Below are positions 37,433 through 46,545 of a stretch of 64,000 nucleotides of DNA, in pieces. A program made the position numbers and the translations under genes. Source of the stretch: Variovorax sp. PAMC28562 (GTDB lineage Bacteria > Pseudomonadota > Gammaproteobacteria > Burkholderiales > Burkholderiaceae_C). Within the stretch, counting starts at the first letter, position 1; the number at the start of each line of letters is the position of its first letter. Below the pieces are notes generated by a model. It made no database searches. It had not been told where the DNA came from and saw only the letters and a program-made list of their open reading frames with translations. Location: assembly GCF_014303735.1 (NCBI RefSeq), contig NZ_CP060296.1, positions 2,305,501 to 2,369,500 of the forward strand, read 5' to 3'.

Positions 37433-38454
37433 GCCAGTTTCTGCGCTGCCTTGAGCAGCGCCGCGCAGGACTCGTTTCTGTCGCTGAAATCCTTCCAGGC
37501 GGTGGCGCGCGCGATGGTCTGCCATTTCTTCAGCGTGGCTTCGTCCATGTCGACCACCGCCGCGCCGGCCTTGGCGTAGACATCGGCCGCGATCTTGTCG
37601 TCGGCACGGGCCGCGTCGCGTCCGAAGATTTCCATTTCGGCGCCGACCGCCATCACCACGTCCTGTTGCGCCTTGGGCAGCTTGCCGAAGACCTCTTTCG
37701 AAATCATCAGTGGCTCCAGCATGAACCAGTAGGTCTTGTCGCGGCCCGACGTCAGGTGCTTGGCGATCTCTTCGAGCTTGAACGAGATGAAGCTGGTGCT
37801 CGACGTCATGGCCGCGTCCATCGCGCCGGTCTGCATCGACGCGTAGATTTCATTGGAGGGCAAGGTGATGACCGAGGCGCCGGCTTGCTTGAGCATCATG
37901 TCCATCTCGCGGCTGCCGCCGCGCACCTTCAGGCCCTTGGCATCGTCGGGCGTGAGCAGTGCGCGGGTGCGACTGGCGACGCCGCCGGCTTGCCAGATCC
38001 AGCTGACGATGAGGATGCCCTTGTCGTCCAGCACCTTTGCCAGCAGCTTGCCGACCTCGGCGTTCTTCCACGCGGCCGCCTGCTCGTAGCTCGGCACCAG
38101 CGCCGGCATCAAGCCGATGTTGGTCTCGGCCACCTCGCCACCGGCGTACGACAGCGGAACCAGGCTCATGTCGAGTGCGCCCTTGCGCATGGAAGAGAAC
38201 TGGGCATTGGTCTTCATCAGCGACGAGCCGGCATAGACCGATGACTTCAATGCACCATTGGTCCGCTTCTCGACTTCAGCCGCAAAGCGGCGACAGAGCC
38301 GGTCGCGAAAGTCGCCCTCCGTCAAGGTGCCGCCCGGAAACTGGTGCGAGATTTTCAGGCTGCTGCCACCTGCCTGTGCAAACGAGTTGCCGGCCATTGC
38401 GCCCAGTGCCGTGGCACCAGCGGTATTCAGAAAGTCGCGTCGTGTGAAAGTCAT
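37429..38454 (-). CDS. matP: TRAP transporter substrate-binding protein (DctP type), malonate system
   Basis: 341 residues from ATG 38454. The leader has a twin-arginine motif (TRRDFLNTAG) and a likely cleavage site after SFAQA, so export by the Tat system is expected. The mature protein shows the DctP fold: LKISHQFPGGTLTEGDF at the start, GLKVRGGSREMDMMLKQAGAS with the conserved carboxylate-binding arginine, and MDAAMTSSTSFISFKLEEIAKH. It binds malonate in the periplasm. It follows the malonyl-CoA decarboxylase gene by about 40 bp. Confidence 0.9.
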   Translation of the reverse strand: MTFTRRDFLNTAGATALGAMAGNSFAQAGGSSLKISHQFPGGTLTEGDFRDRLCRRFAAEVEKRTNGALKSSVYAGSSLMKTNAQFSSMRKGALDMSLVPLSYAGGEVAETNIGLMPALVPSYEQAAAWKNAEVGKLLAKVLDDKGILIVSWIWQAGGVASRTRALLTPDDAKGLKVRGGSREMDMMLKQAGASVITLPSNEIYASMQTGAMDAAMTSSTSFISFKLEEIAKHLTSGRDKTYWFMLEPLMISKEVFGKLPKAQQDVVMAVGAEMEIFGRDAARADDKIAADVYAKAGAAVVDMDEATLKKWQTIARATAWKDFSDRNESCAALLKAAQKLA

Positions 38455-38494
38455 TTTTGTCTCCTGTCTCAATGTGGAATAAACCAAGCGCGCG

Positions 38495-39946
38495 TCACAT
38501 ATACAAACCTTCGACCTCGCTGGAAGCCGGGATTTGACCCTGAGCGAGCATGGCGCGGTGCTTGTCCAGGCGTTTCAGGTCGTAGAGGTAATTCACCATC
38601 AGTCCGTACGACTGCTTCATGCCTTTGACCGACGGATCGCCGGCCCAGTTCAGGCGTTCGACGCGTGCGCCGTTGCCCAGGTGGAACCGGGCCACTGCGT
38701 CCAGCGGCTTGCCATCGAGCACCGCGCGACCGAGGTATTCGGCGGCACACCGCAGCAGCATCTGGCGCACCGGAGAACGAGCGTCCAGTGCCGGCGCAGC
38801 GTCAGCGGCGGCCAGGAAGTGATTCGCCAACGGCGGCTCGAAACCCACAGCGCGGCCGAGTGTCGCCCGTGTTTTTACATCCAGCTTTTCGATCATGGCG
38901 CCGGCATTTTTGGCCAGCCAGCTGCGAAAACCGGGAATGGGCGACAGCGTGGCGAACGCCTTCAGCTTGGGGAACTCTTCCTTCAGCGTCTCCGCCACCC
39001 GCTTGATCAGCGAGTCGCCAAAACTCACGCCGCGCAGGCCTGCCTGCGTGTTGCTGATCGAATAAAAAATAGCGGTGGTGGCCTTGCTCAGATCGGTGGT
39101 GTCGGCCGACTCGTCCAGCAGCGGCGTGATGCTGTCGGTCATGCGGTCGACCAATGCCACTTCGACAAAAATCAGCGGATCGTCCGGCAGGCGCGGATGA
39201 AAAAATCCGTAGCACCGGCGGTCCGAGTCGAGCCGGTTCTTGACGTCGGCCCAGCTCTTGATGTCGTGCACCGCCTCGTAGCGGATCAGCTTTTCGATCA
39301 GCGACGCCGGCGAGTCCCAACTGATACGGCGCAGCTCCAGAAAGCCCACGTCGAACCAGGTCGAGAACATGTATTCCATCTCGACATCCAGCGCCTGCAG
39401 CCGCTTGTCGGACTTGAGGTGCGGCAACAGGTCGGCGCGCAGGTCGACCAGAAAACGGATGCCTTCCGGAAACACGCTGAAGCGCTGCAGCAGACGCCGG
39501 CGCGGTGACACGGTGGCACGGCGATAGCGCACTTCTGCGACAGCCTCGTCGGGCGTGCCGACTGCACGGGCGAACTGCGCCTGGGCCAGCTGCGTTTTCT
39601 GCGCGTCGGCGACGAACTGCTCGCTCATCAGCAGCCACATGTCGCGTCGCTCGTCCTGCGTGGCGCCGGCGTACCAGCCGGCCACGCCGTGGGCGCGGCG
39701 TCCGCCCTCGACTTCGCTGACTTGCGGATCGACGATGGCCTTCAACTCCTGCAGCGTGCGGCGCAACACGCGCGGCGACAGCGCCTCTTCTTTCTGTCGC
39801 AAGGTGGCCGCCAGGCGTTCACGCGTACTGCGGGCCGGAGCCGGTGCCGGCATCGCCGCATCTGCAGCGGCCGTCGGCGTTTTCGCTGTCTTCTTGTCAC
39901 CGCCAAGGCGCGACACGTTGCGGTTGAGCCAGTCCGCTGCGGTCAC
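38495..39946 (-). CDS. matA: Malonyl-CoA decarboxylase
   Basis: 483 residues. The C-terminal MCD domain is recognised by SWDSPASLIEKLIRYEAVHDIKSWADVKNRLDSDRRCYGFFHPRLPDDPLIFVEVALVDRM, by FYSISNTQAGLRGVSFGDSLIKRVAETLKEEFPKLKAFATLSPIPGF and by the final helix LMVNYLYDLKRLDKHRAMLAQGQI. The enzyme converts malonyl-CoA to acetyl-CoA and CO2. The GTG start at 39946 overlaps the TGA of the GntR regulator gene (GTGA). The N-terminal ~40 residues are a low-complexity Ala/Pro-rich extension. Confidence 0.94.
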   Translation of the reverse strand: MTAADWLNRNVSRLGGDKKTAKTPTAAADAAMPAPAPARSTRERLAATLRQKEEALSPRVLRRTLQELKAIVDPQVSEVEGGRRAHGVAGWYAGATQDERRDMWLLMSEQFVADAQKTQLAQAQFARAVGTPDEAVAEVRYRRATVSPRRRLLQRFSVFPEGIRFLVDLRADLLPHLKSDKRLQALDVEMEYMFSTWFDVGFLELRRISWDSPASLIEKLIRYEAVHDIKSWADVKNRLDSDRRCYGFFHPRLPDDPLIFVEVALVDRMTDSITPLLDESADTTDLSKATTAIFYSISNTQAGLRGVSFGDSLIKRVAETLKEEFPKLKAFATLSPIPGFRSWLAKNAGAMIEKLDVKTRATLGRAVGFEPPLANHFLAAADAAPALDARSPVRQMLLRCAAEYLGRAVLDGKPLDAVARFHLGNGARVERLNWAGDPSVKGMKQSYGLMVNYLYDLKRLDKHRAMLAQGQIPASSEVEGLYM

Positions 39947-40611
39947 GATGCAAACCTCGATCGTTGGCTGCGGGCCAGCTCACGCAGTGCGTCGCGTTGC
40001 CGCGTCAGGTGGGTTCGCATGGCGGCATCCGCACCTTCGCTGTCGCGGCTTTTAAGCGCTGCGAACACGGTCATATGTTCCGACAAACTCTGCGCCATCC
40101 GGCCCGGTGCGCCCAATGATTGAAGGCGCGACAGCTTGAGGATCTTGCGCAGATCGGCGATGGCTTGCGCCAGCCATCGGTTGTCGGCCAGCGCGATGAT
40201 CGCCTCGTGAATGGCGAAGTTGGTCGCGTAGTAGTCCTGTATGCGACCGGCCTGCGCATGCTCGCTCAGCCGCTCGTGCAGCACAGCGAGGTCGACCAGA
40301 TCGGCATCGCTGGCATTGCGGGCCGCCTCGTAAGCGCAGCGACCTTCCAGCAGCGCGATGACTGGGAATATCTCGTCAAGGTCCTGCTCGGTGACTTCAC
40401 TGACAAAACAGCCGCGACGCGGCTCGTGCCGAAGCAGCCCTTCCGAGGTCAGCACTTTCAACGCTTCGCGCAACGGCGTGCGGGAAATGTCCAGCCTTTC
40501 GCACAGTGCGACTTCATCGAGAAAGCTGCCGGGCGCCAGCGTGCCCGCAAAGATCTGCTCGCGCAAGGTGCTGGCGACTTCTTCGTGAAGAGAGCTCTGG
40601 ACGAGGCGCAT
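39943..40611 (-). CDS. matR: GntR/FCD regulator of the malonate operon
   Basis: 222 residues. A GntR winged helix at ~8-72 (LREQIFAGTLAPGSFLDEVALCERLDISRTPLREALKVLTSEGLLRHEPRRGCFV) precedes an FCD domain with conserved Asp/His metal ligands (ATNFAIHEAIIALADN and SEHMTVFAALKSRD). As the first gene of the malonate operon it should control it, with malonate or malonyl-CoA as effector. Phased TAATTA boxes about 90-115 bp upstream of its start are good operator candidates. Confidence 0.9.
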   Translation of the reverse strand: MRLVQSSLHEEVASTLREQIFAGTLAPGSFLDEVALCERLDISRTPLREALKVLTSEGLLRHEPRRGCFVSEVTEQDLDEIFPVIALLEGRCAYEAARNASDADLVDLAVLHERLSEHAQAGRIQDYYATNFAIHEAIIALADNRWLAQAIADLRKILKLSRLQSLGAPGRMAQSLSEHMTVFAALKSRDSEGADAAMRTHLTRQRDALRELARSQRSRFAS

Positions 40612-40698
40612 GACGGGTTAGTTTCGGTGGGGCGGGCGACCGAAAAGTTCGGCTCGCCCGAGAAGGAACGGTAGCAGGGCAAGTCGCTGATGACTCTT

Positions 40699-40728
40699 GG
40701 TAATTACCCATAATTATGAGTAATTATT
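40699..40728. promoter_or_regulatory. Three phased TAATTA boxes upstream of the malonate operon
   Basis: TAATTA occurs at 40701, 40711 and 40721, exactly one DNA turn apart, inside an AT-rich patch of an otherwise GC-rich region. The first is within the perfect palindrome GGTAATTACC. The spacing suggests cooperative binding of a dimeric regulator on one face of the helix, most simply MatR. The last box overlaps the stop codon of the small upstream gene. Confidence 0.55.
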
Positions 40729-40900
40729 GCGAAAGGCTCGCCTCGTCCATCAGTTTCTCGAGATGACCTATGGCTGCTTTCCCTCCAAGGTCACCCAATC
40801 CCTCGATAGCACCACTTGCGATGAGCAGGTCTGGGCCATCCGCGTGGGCTCTGAGGTGTACAGCCAGCTCCGTTTTGGTCGTCGTGTTCAACATCTTCAT
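40724..40900 (-). CDS. Small hypothetical protein
   Basis: 58 residues from ATG 40900, preceded by CGGAG. The sequence is MKMLNTTTKTELAVHLRAHA at the start and KLMDEASLSQ at the end. The middle (LLIASGAIEGLGDLGGKAAIGHLEKL) suggests a short helix pair. No family is recognised and no toxin or antitoxin motif is evident. It lies between the malonate regulator and the PAP2 phosphatase, ending inside the phased TAATTA region. It could be a short chance frame, though codon usage looks plausible. Confidence 0.35.
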   Translation of the reverse strand: MKMLNTTTKTELAVHLRAHADGPDLLIASGAIEGLGDLGGKAAIGHLEKLMDEASLSQ

Positions 40901-40928
40901 TCGTACTCCGTTATCACCAGGTGGATCC

Positions 40929-41699
40929 CTAGTGCGATTGCGCACTCCGGCGAAGAGCGGCTCGTCGCCGGAGTTCGCGCACGAGCACTGAGCACAGAAC
41001 TAGCCAAGCCGTGCCCCAGGCCGCTGCGGCGACCACGTCGCTGAAATAGTGGGCGCCGAGGTAGATGCGCGTCGTTGCCACCAACAGAACTGCCAGGCAG
41101 GCCGTCGCGTAAAGCGTCACCCGCCAGCCTAGCTTGGGCGTTCGCGTCGCGAGAAAGACGGCCAGCACGCCGTACAGCAACGTTGCTGCCGTCACATGGC
41201 CGCTCGGAAAGCTATAGCTGGAAAGGCCCAGCAATGGCGTGTCGAGCATGGGGCGCCCGCGTTGAAAGATCTGCTTGAGCACCAGGTTTAACAACATGCC
41301 ACCCGGCAGCACCAGAAGCAAGGTGAGGAGCCAGTACCCCTCTCGTCGCCACCCTAAGTAAACCGCGAACGCAAGGCCGATGGCGCTGATGGGGATGGCG
41401 TTATGAGCGTCAGTGACAAGCAACATCCAGCGCGTGACGCCGGCTGCCGAGTGCCGCTGAAACCAGTGCGTGATCATTTGATCGACCTTGACGAGCGGAT
41501 CGCCGGTGACGACGTCTTCGGCCACCCCTGCGAAGAGCCACGTCGCGCCGATGAACAGCAGAACGCTCAAGGTCAGCCTCAGCCCCACTTCGCTGCTGGG
41601 GGACAGGCGGGCACGAGCGAAATCCAGTTGCGGCGCGAAACGCCGTATGGCGGCGGCAACATGCGGCGACGCGAGTCGGTGTTTGATCCAGTCGATCAC
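40929..41699 (-). CDS. PAP2 family membrane phosphatase
   Basis: 256 residues from GTG 41699, which overlaps the TGA of the MFS gene (GTGA). The three acid-phosphatase signature motifs are present: KQIFQRGRP, SYSFPSGH and TRIYLGAHYFSDV, with the usual Lys, Arg, two His and Asp residues. About six membrane helices surround them. Such enzymes dephosphorylate lipids such as undecaprenyl pyrophosphate or phosphatidic acid. The coupling to the MFS gene suggests co-expression. Confidence 0.9.
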   Translation of the reverse strand: MIDWIKHRLASPHVAAAIRRFAPQLDFARARLSPSSEVGLRLTLSVLLFIGATWLFAGVAEDVVTGDPLVKVDQMITHWFQRHSAAGVTRWMLLVTDAHNAIPISAIGLAFAVYLGWRREGYWLLTLLLVLPGGMLLNLVLKQIFQRGRPMLDTPLLGLSSYSFPSGHVTAATLLYGVLAVFLATRTPKLGWRVTLYATACLAVLLVATTRIYLGAHYFSDVVAAAAWGTAWLVLCSVLVRELRRRAALRRSAQSH

Positions 41700-42898
41700 C
41701 GCAAACGAAGCGGGGCGAACCGCAGGCCGAGCAGCGTCAACACGCAGAACGCCGCTCCGGCGATGAATGTTGCTGGAGCACCCAAACCGTCCCACAGCAA
41801 GCCGGCGAGAACGCTGGCTACAAGCACAGCCAACCCGCTCATCAGGTTAAAGAAGCCAAACGCCGTGCCGCGCAGATGATTCGGTGCCGCGTCGGCAACC
41901 ATCGTCGCGAGCAGGCCCTGCGTCATGCCCATGTGCAGGCCCCAAAGCGACACGCCCAACAGGACACTGACCCAGTGCGAGTTCGACGCAAGCACCAGGT
42001 CGGCAGCAATGAGTATCAACAGACCCATCGAAAGTAACGCTCGGTGGCTCATACGGTCGGAGAGCTTGCCGAACGGATAGGCTGACAGGGAGTAGACCAG
42101 GCTCATCACAACCATGACGAGCGGCACCCAGGCCAGCCGGATCCCGCTCTGTTGCGCCCGTAGGACCAGAAATGCCTCGCTAAAACGGGCGAGAGTGAAG
42201 ACCGCGCCCACTGCAACGACCCACCAGTAAGCGCGGTCGAGCTGGCGCAGGTTGTCTCGACGCAGAGGATTCGCCCGTTTCAAGCCGGCTTCACGCGCAG
42301 GCTCCCGAACGCCGGCGCCCAGCAATGCGACGGACGCTATCGCAGGTATGACGGCAACCCAGAACACCGCCCGGAAGTCGTTTGACCAGGCGATCATCAG
42401 CCCCACTGCGACAAGGGGTCCGATGAATGCGCCGACCGTATCGAGTGATTGGCGCAGACCGAAGGCCGCGCCTCGAAGTTGTGGCGGCGCGATATCGGCG
42501 ACCAAGGCATCTCGCGGGGCGCCTCGCACCCCCTTGCCAACCCGGTCCACCAGTCGCGCCGTCAGGACCATGCCTGTGCTCTGGGCTATCGCAAATAAAG
42601 GCTTAGAACAAGCGCCCAACGCGTAGCCGGCAATGGCGAAAGGCTTGCGCCGGCCGAAGTAGTCGCAAAGCACGCCCGAAAAAACCTTCACCATCAAGGC
42701 TGTCGCCTCGCCCAAGCCCTCCACCAAGCCGACCATGAAGGCACTTGCGCCAAGGGCAGACACCATGAATAACGGCAGCAGGCTGTGCACCATTTCCGAA
42801 GAGATGTCAGCCAAGAGGCTGACGAAACCGAGCGCCCAAATGCCTGCAGGCAGTCGCGTGGTATTGATCGTCTCCGACGCAACTTCGTCTCTCGTCAT
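41696..42898 (-). CDS. MFS transporter
   Basis: 400 residues with about twelve membrane helices. Distinctive segments are GFVSLLADISSEMVHSLLPLFMVSALGAS, GEATALMVKVFSGVLCDYFGRRKPFAIAGYALGACSKPLFA, with the MFS A-like motif in the 2-3 loop, and RLVDRVGKGVRGAPRDALVADIAP. This group of MFS proteins has no assigned substrate. It is the first gene of a pair with the PAP2 phosphatase. The 283 bp upstream to the guanine deaminase gene shows no feature I can name. Confidence 0.87.
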   Translation of the reverse strand: MTRDEVASETINTTRLPAGIWALGFVSLLADISSEMVHSLLPLFMVSALGASAFMVGLVEGLGEATALMVKVFSGVLCDYFGRRKPFAIAGYALGACSKPLFAIAQSTGMVLTARLVDRVGKGVRGAPRDALVADIAPPQLRGAAFGLRQSLDTVGAFIGPLVAVGLMIAWSNDFRAVFWVAVIPAIASVALLGAGVREPAREAGLKRANPLRRDNLRQLDRAYWWVVAVGAVFTLARFSEAFLVLRAQQSGIRLAWVPLVMVVMSLVYSLSAYPFGKLSDRMSHRALLSMGLLILIAADLVLASNSHWVSVLLGVSLWGLHMGMTQGLLATMVADAAPNHLRGTAFGFFNLMSGLAVLVASVLAGLLWDGLGAPATFIAGAAFCVLTLLGLRFAPLRLR

Positions 42899-43181
42899 CC
42901 TGGATGGCCTCTGGAGCCTCGTAAGGTGTTTCAGCGGGCAGTGGTCGAGGCCGAACGATAACCCGATAGGCTCCCTCAGCTAAAGAGTTCTGAGGAAAGC
43001 GACCGCTCTTGCTGGCGTTCCGGCGCTCCGGCAATACCTGTGCCTGTCTTCAAGGTGTGCACCATCCGGCAACGGGCCAAAGCCGTCTTTCATCAACAAC
43101 GCTTATCGGCATCACAACGGCTCAAACACTTCGAAGCGGGCACCGGATCGAGGGACAACTTCCAAACCCCGAGACGCTCCG

Positions 43182-44579
43182 TCATCCGCCCGCCAGCGCA
43201 AGCACCATCGCCAGCCGGTTGTGCCGCTCGACCAGCGGTCCTGCGTCCACTGTCACCAACTGCCCTTCACGCACCACCACACGTCCGTTCACCACCGTGT
43301 ACGCGGCTTGCGGACTCGTGCACAACAGCAGGCTGGCGACCGGGTCGTGCACCGCGCCACCGGCGAAGGCGACGGTGTTCAGGTCGAACAGCGCCAGGTC
43401 CGCACACATGCCCGGAGCGAGATGACCGATGTCCGGGCGCCCCAGCACTTCGGCGCCGCCGCGGGTGGCGATGGCGAGCGCATCGCGCGCCGTCATTTCG
43501 GCCGGACCGTGATCGCAGCCGAACGGCTCCAGCGAGCGCCCGACGCGGGCCAGCAGCAGCGCCTGGCGTGCCTCGTTGACCATGTGTGCGCCGTCGTTGC
43601 TGGCGCTGCCGTCGACACCCAGGCCGACCGGCACGCCTGCATCCAGCATGCGGCGGACAGGTGCGATGCCGGATGCCAACCGCATGTTGCTGCACGGGCA
43701 GTGCGCCACGCCGGTCTTCGTCTTCGCGAACAGCGCGATGCCGGGTGCATCGAGTTTCACGCAGTGCGCGTGCCATACATCGTGGCCGAGCCATCCCAGA
43801 TCCTGCGCGTACTCGGCGGGCGTGCAGTTGAACTTCTCGCGGCTGTAGGCGATGTCGTGGTCGTTCTCGGCGAGGTGCGTGTGCAGCCGCACGCCCTGGC
43901 CCTTGAAGGAGCGCGCGAGCAGTGCCGATTCGCGCATCAGGTCGCGGCTCACGCTGAAGGGCGAGCAAGGTGCCACGGCCACGTTGGTCATCGCGCCGTG
44001 CGATGCGTCGTGCCACGTTTCGATCAGCCGCTGCGTGTCTTTCAGGATATCGGCTTCGCGCTCGACCACGCTGTCGGGCGGCAAGCCACCTTGCGACGCG
44101 CCGACGCTCATGCTGCCGCGCGTGGCGACGAAGCGCATGCCGATCTCGCGCGCCGCCTCGATGCTGTCGTCAAGCCGCACGCCGTTGGGGTAGATGTAGA
44201 GATGGTCGCTGCTGGTGGTGCAGCCTGAAAGCAGCAACTCCGCCATGGCGATCTGCGTCGACACCCGCACCATCTCCGGCGTGAGACCGGCCCAGATCGG
44301 ATACAGACCGCGCAGCCACGAAAACAGTTCGGCGTCCTGCACGGAGGGGATGGCGCGGGTCAGCGACTGGACCATGTGGTGGTGCGTGTTGACCAGTCCC
44401 GGCACCACCAGATGGCCGCGCGCGTCGATCACTTCGTCCGCCGATTGCGGCAGCTGGTCGGCCGGGCCGATCGCTTCGACGAGGTTGTCGCGCAGCAGCA
44501 CCGAGGCGTTGCGCCATTCCTTTCTTGCGTCGTCGAAGGTGGCCACGCAGTCGGCATTTCGGATCAACAGAGTGGTCAT
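43182..44579 (-). CDS. guaD: 8-oxoguanine/guanine deaminase (amidohydrolase family)
   Basis: 465 residues. Zinc ligands are in NTHHHMVQS (His66, His68), HTHLAEND and WHAHCVKLD, and a C-terminal aspartate in GLGVDGSASND. Segments such as GCTTSSDHLYIYPNG and CPCSNMRLASGIAPVRRMLDAGVPVGLGVDGSASNDG are typical of 8-oxoguanine deaminases of Burkholderiales and pseudomonads. It deaminates guanine-type bases to xanthine or urate-type products that feed the purine cluster. It is divergent from the glycerate kinase gene with a 33 bp gap. Confidence 0.9.
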   Translation of the reverse strand: MTTLLIRNADCVATFDDARKEWRNASVLLRDNLVEAIGPADQLPQSADEVIDARGHLVVPGLVNTHHHMVQSLTRAIPSVQDAELFSWLRGLYPIWAGLTPEMVRVSTQIAMAELLLSGCTTSSDHLYIYPNGVRLDDSIEAAREIGMRFVATRGSMSVGASQGGLPPDSVVEREADILKDTQRLIETWHDASHGAMTNVAVAPCSPFSVSRDLMRESALLARSFKGQGVRLHTHLAENDHDIAYSREKFNCTPAEYAQDLGWLGHDVWHAHCVKLDAPGIALFAKTKTGVAHCPCSNMRLASGIAPVRRMLDAGVPVGLGVDGSASNDGAHMVNEARQALLLARVGRSLEPFGCDHGPAEMTARDALAIATRGGAEVLGRPDIGHLAPGMCADLALFDLNTVAFAGGAVHDPVASLLLCTSPQAAYTVVNGRVVVREGQLVTVDAGPLVERHNRLAMVLALAGG

Positions 44580-44612
44580 GGCGGGCGAGAATGGAGGGTG
44601 GAGACAACACAA

Positions 44613-45959
44613 ATGATCGCATCGAAACCTCTCGCTGAACTGGCCGATCCGCAGATGGAACCGCGTCGCTTTCTCGAACAGCTTTATCGCATTGCCGTGC
44701 AGCGCGCCTTGCCGCTGGCCAGCATGGGCGCTTACCTGCCCAAGCCGCCCGATCCCGCCAAGGGCCGCACGCTGGTCATCGGTGCCGGCAAGGCCGGTGG
44801 CTCGATGGCGCAGGCGCTCGAAGCGCTGTGGCCGGCAGACGCGCCCATGTCGGGCCTGGTCGTCACGCGCTACGGCCACGTGCCACCGCGGCCCGAAGGA
44901 TTGAAGCAGCGCATCGAACTGGTCGAGGCGTCGCATCCGGTGCCGGACGAGGCCGGCATGAAGGCCGCCGAACGCATCCTCGCGCTGACCGAAGGGTTGA
45001 CCGCCGACGACTTGGTGCTTTGCCTGATCTCCGGCGGTGGATCGTCGGTGCTCACGTTGCCGGCCGAAGGCATGACGCTGGCCGACAAGCAGCGCGTGAA
45101 CCAGCAACTGCTCGACAGCGGCGCTCACATTGGCGAGATGAATTGCGTACGCAAGCACCTGTCGCGCGTGAAAGGCGGGCGGCTCGCCGCAGCCTGCGCG
45201 CCGGCACGGGTCGTCACGCTGACCATCAGCGACGTGCCCGGCGACGACATGGGCATCATCGCCAGCGGTCCGACGGTGCCTGATGCAACGACCTGCGCGC
45301 AGGCGCTTGCCATCCTCGACCGCTACAAGATCGACATTCCCCCGGCGGTACGCGCCGGCCTCGAAAGCGGTGCGCTCGAAACGCCCAAGCCGGGCGATGC
45401 CGTGTTCAAAGGCCACACCGCGCACCTCATCGCCACGCCGCAGCAATCGCTCGAAGCCGCAGCCGCCGCGGCGCGTGCCGCCGGCATCGAGGCCCATATC
45501 CTGAGCGATGAAATGGAAGGTGAATCGCGCGAGGTCGGCAAGGTGCACGGGGCGCTGGCGCGTGCCGTAGCGCAGCGCGGCCAGCCGTTCGCCAAGCCGT
45601 GCGTGATCTTGTCGGGCGGTGAAACCACCGTCACCATCCGGCCGCGCCAGCCCGGTCAACCCAAAGGCCGTGGCGGCCGCGCCGGCGAGTTCTGCATGGG
45701 CCTGGCCGGTGCGTTGATGGGCCAGGCCAACGTGTGGGCACTGGCCGCCGACACCGACGGCATCGACGGCGTCGAAGACAACGCCGGTGCCTTCGTCACG
45801 CCCGACACGCTGGCGCGTGCGGAGGCAAGGGGTCTCAAGCTGGCACCGCATCTCGACCGCAACGATGCCTACGGTTACTTCGACGCCATCGGCGATCTGC
45901 TCGTCACCGGGCCGACGCACACCAACGTCAATGACTTCAGGGCGCTGCTGATCCTGTGA
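44613..45959 (+). CDS. Glycerate kinase / hydroxypyruvate reductase-type protein (MOFRL family)
   Basis: 448 residues from ATG 44613. The DUF4147 and MOFRL domains of the GckA/TtuD family are evident: VIGAGKAGGSMAQALE, SHPVPDEAGMKAAERILAL, CLISGGGSSVLTLPAEG, MNCVRKHLSRVKGGRLA, SDVPGDDMGIIASGPTVPD, ILSGGETTVTIRP and ALAADTDGIDGVEDNAGAFV. Enzymes of this group phosphorylate D-glycerate to 2-phosphoglycerate; older entries call them hydroxypyruvate reductases. It is divergent from guaD and overlaps the phosphatase gene (GTGA). Glycerate arises from glyoxylate, the end product of allantoate breakdown, so a link to the purine island is plausible. Confidence 0.88.
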   Translation: MIASKPLAELADPQMEPRRFLEQLYRIAVQRALPLASMGAYLPKPPDPAKGRTLVIGAGKAGGSMAQALEALWPADAPMSGLVVTRYGHVPPRPEGLKQRIELVEASHPVPDEAGMKAAERILALTEGLTADDLVLCLISGGGSSVLTLPAEGMTLADKQRVNQQLLDSGAHIGEMNCVRKHLSRVKGGRLAAACAPARVVTLTISDVPGDDMGIIASGPTVPDATTCAQALAILDRYKIDIPPAVRAGLESGALETPKPGDAVFKGHTAHLIATPQQSLEAAAAAARAAGIEAHILSDEMEGESREVGKVHGALARAVAQRGQPFAKPCVILSGGETTVTIRPRQPGQPKGRGGRAGEFCMGLAGALMGQANVWALAADTDGIDGVEDNAGAFVTPDTLARAEARGLKLAPHLDRNDAYGYFDAIGDLLVTGPTHTNVNDFRALLIL

Positions 45960-46447
45960 CGACCGAAACGTCGCCATCGGTGCTGTTCGTGTGCACCGGC
46001 AACATCTGCCGCTCGCCGACCGCGCATGCGCTGCTTGTGCACAAGGCGCAGGAAGCCGGTTTTGCGGTGCGCGTCGACAGCGCCGCCGTCTCAGACGAAG
46101 AGCGCGGCAATCCGGCCGACCGACGCTCCGTTGCCGAAGCCAAACGCCGCGGCATCGCGATGCCCGATCACCGTGCGCGGCAGATCACTGCAAAAGACTT
46201 CGACAGTTTCGATCACGTTGTCGGCATGACGCGCGCGCACGCTGCGGCGCTGCGCCGCATTGCGCCGGTGCACGCCAGCAAGGTGGCTTTGATGATGGAC
46301 TTTGCAGGGGCGCAAGACCGCGACGTGCCCGACCCCTGGTACGGCGACCAGGCCGCGTTCATTGAAGCCTTCGACATGATCGAGGAGGGCGTCGACGGGT
46401 TGTTGGCGCGGCTGCGCCATTTGGCCGACGGGGGTGCTGCCGGTTAG
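45956..46447 (+). CDS. Low-molecular-weight protein tyrosine phosphatase
   Basis: 163 residues from GTG 45956, which overlaps the TGA of the glycerate kinase gene. The catalytic loop VCTGNICRSP places Cys13 and Arg19 in the CX5R motif and the DVPDPWYGD segment carries the general-acid Asp. It removes phosphate from tyrosine on proteins or small molecules such as sugar-phosphate regulators. Such genes often travel with unrelated operons, so the coupling need not be functional. Confidence 0.9.
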   Translation: MTTETSPSVLFVCTGNICRSPTAHALLVHKAQEAGFAVRVDSAAVSDEERGNPADRRSVAEAKRRGIAMPDHRARQITAKDFDSFDHVVGMTRAHAAALRRIAPVHASKVALMMDFAGAQDRDVPDPWYGDQAAFIEAFDMIEEGVDGLLARLRHLADGGAAG

Positions 46448-46545
46448 CGCTGTACGCGTTGCGTCGCCTGCTTGCGGCGCGGTCCTTGCGCCCGTCCGCC
46501 CACTGCGGAGAATCATGCAACGTCACCACAAACCGAGGAACCGAT

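Noticed and set aside
40724..40900. Small gene considered as a toxin-antitoxin component
   Set aside because: No partner gene and no recognisable toxin or antitoxin motif; kept only as a low-confidence hypothetical protein.
42899..43181. 283 bp gap between the MFS gene and guaD
   Set aside because: Searched for a small gene, RNA or hairpin; only short imperfect inverted repeats were seen, not enough to call a feature.
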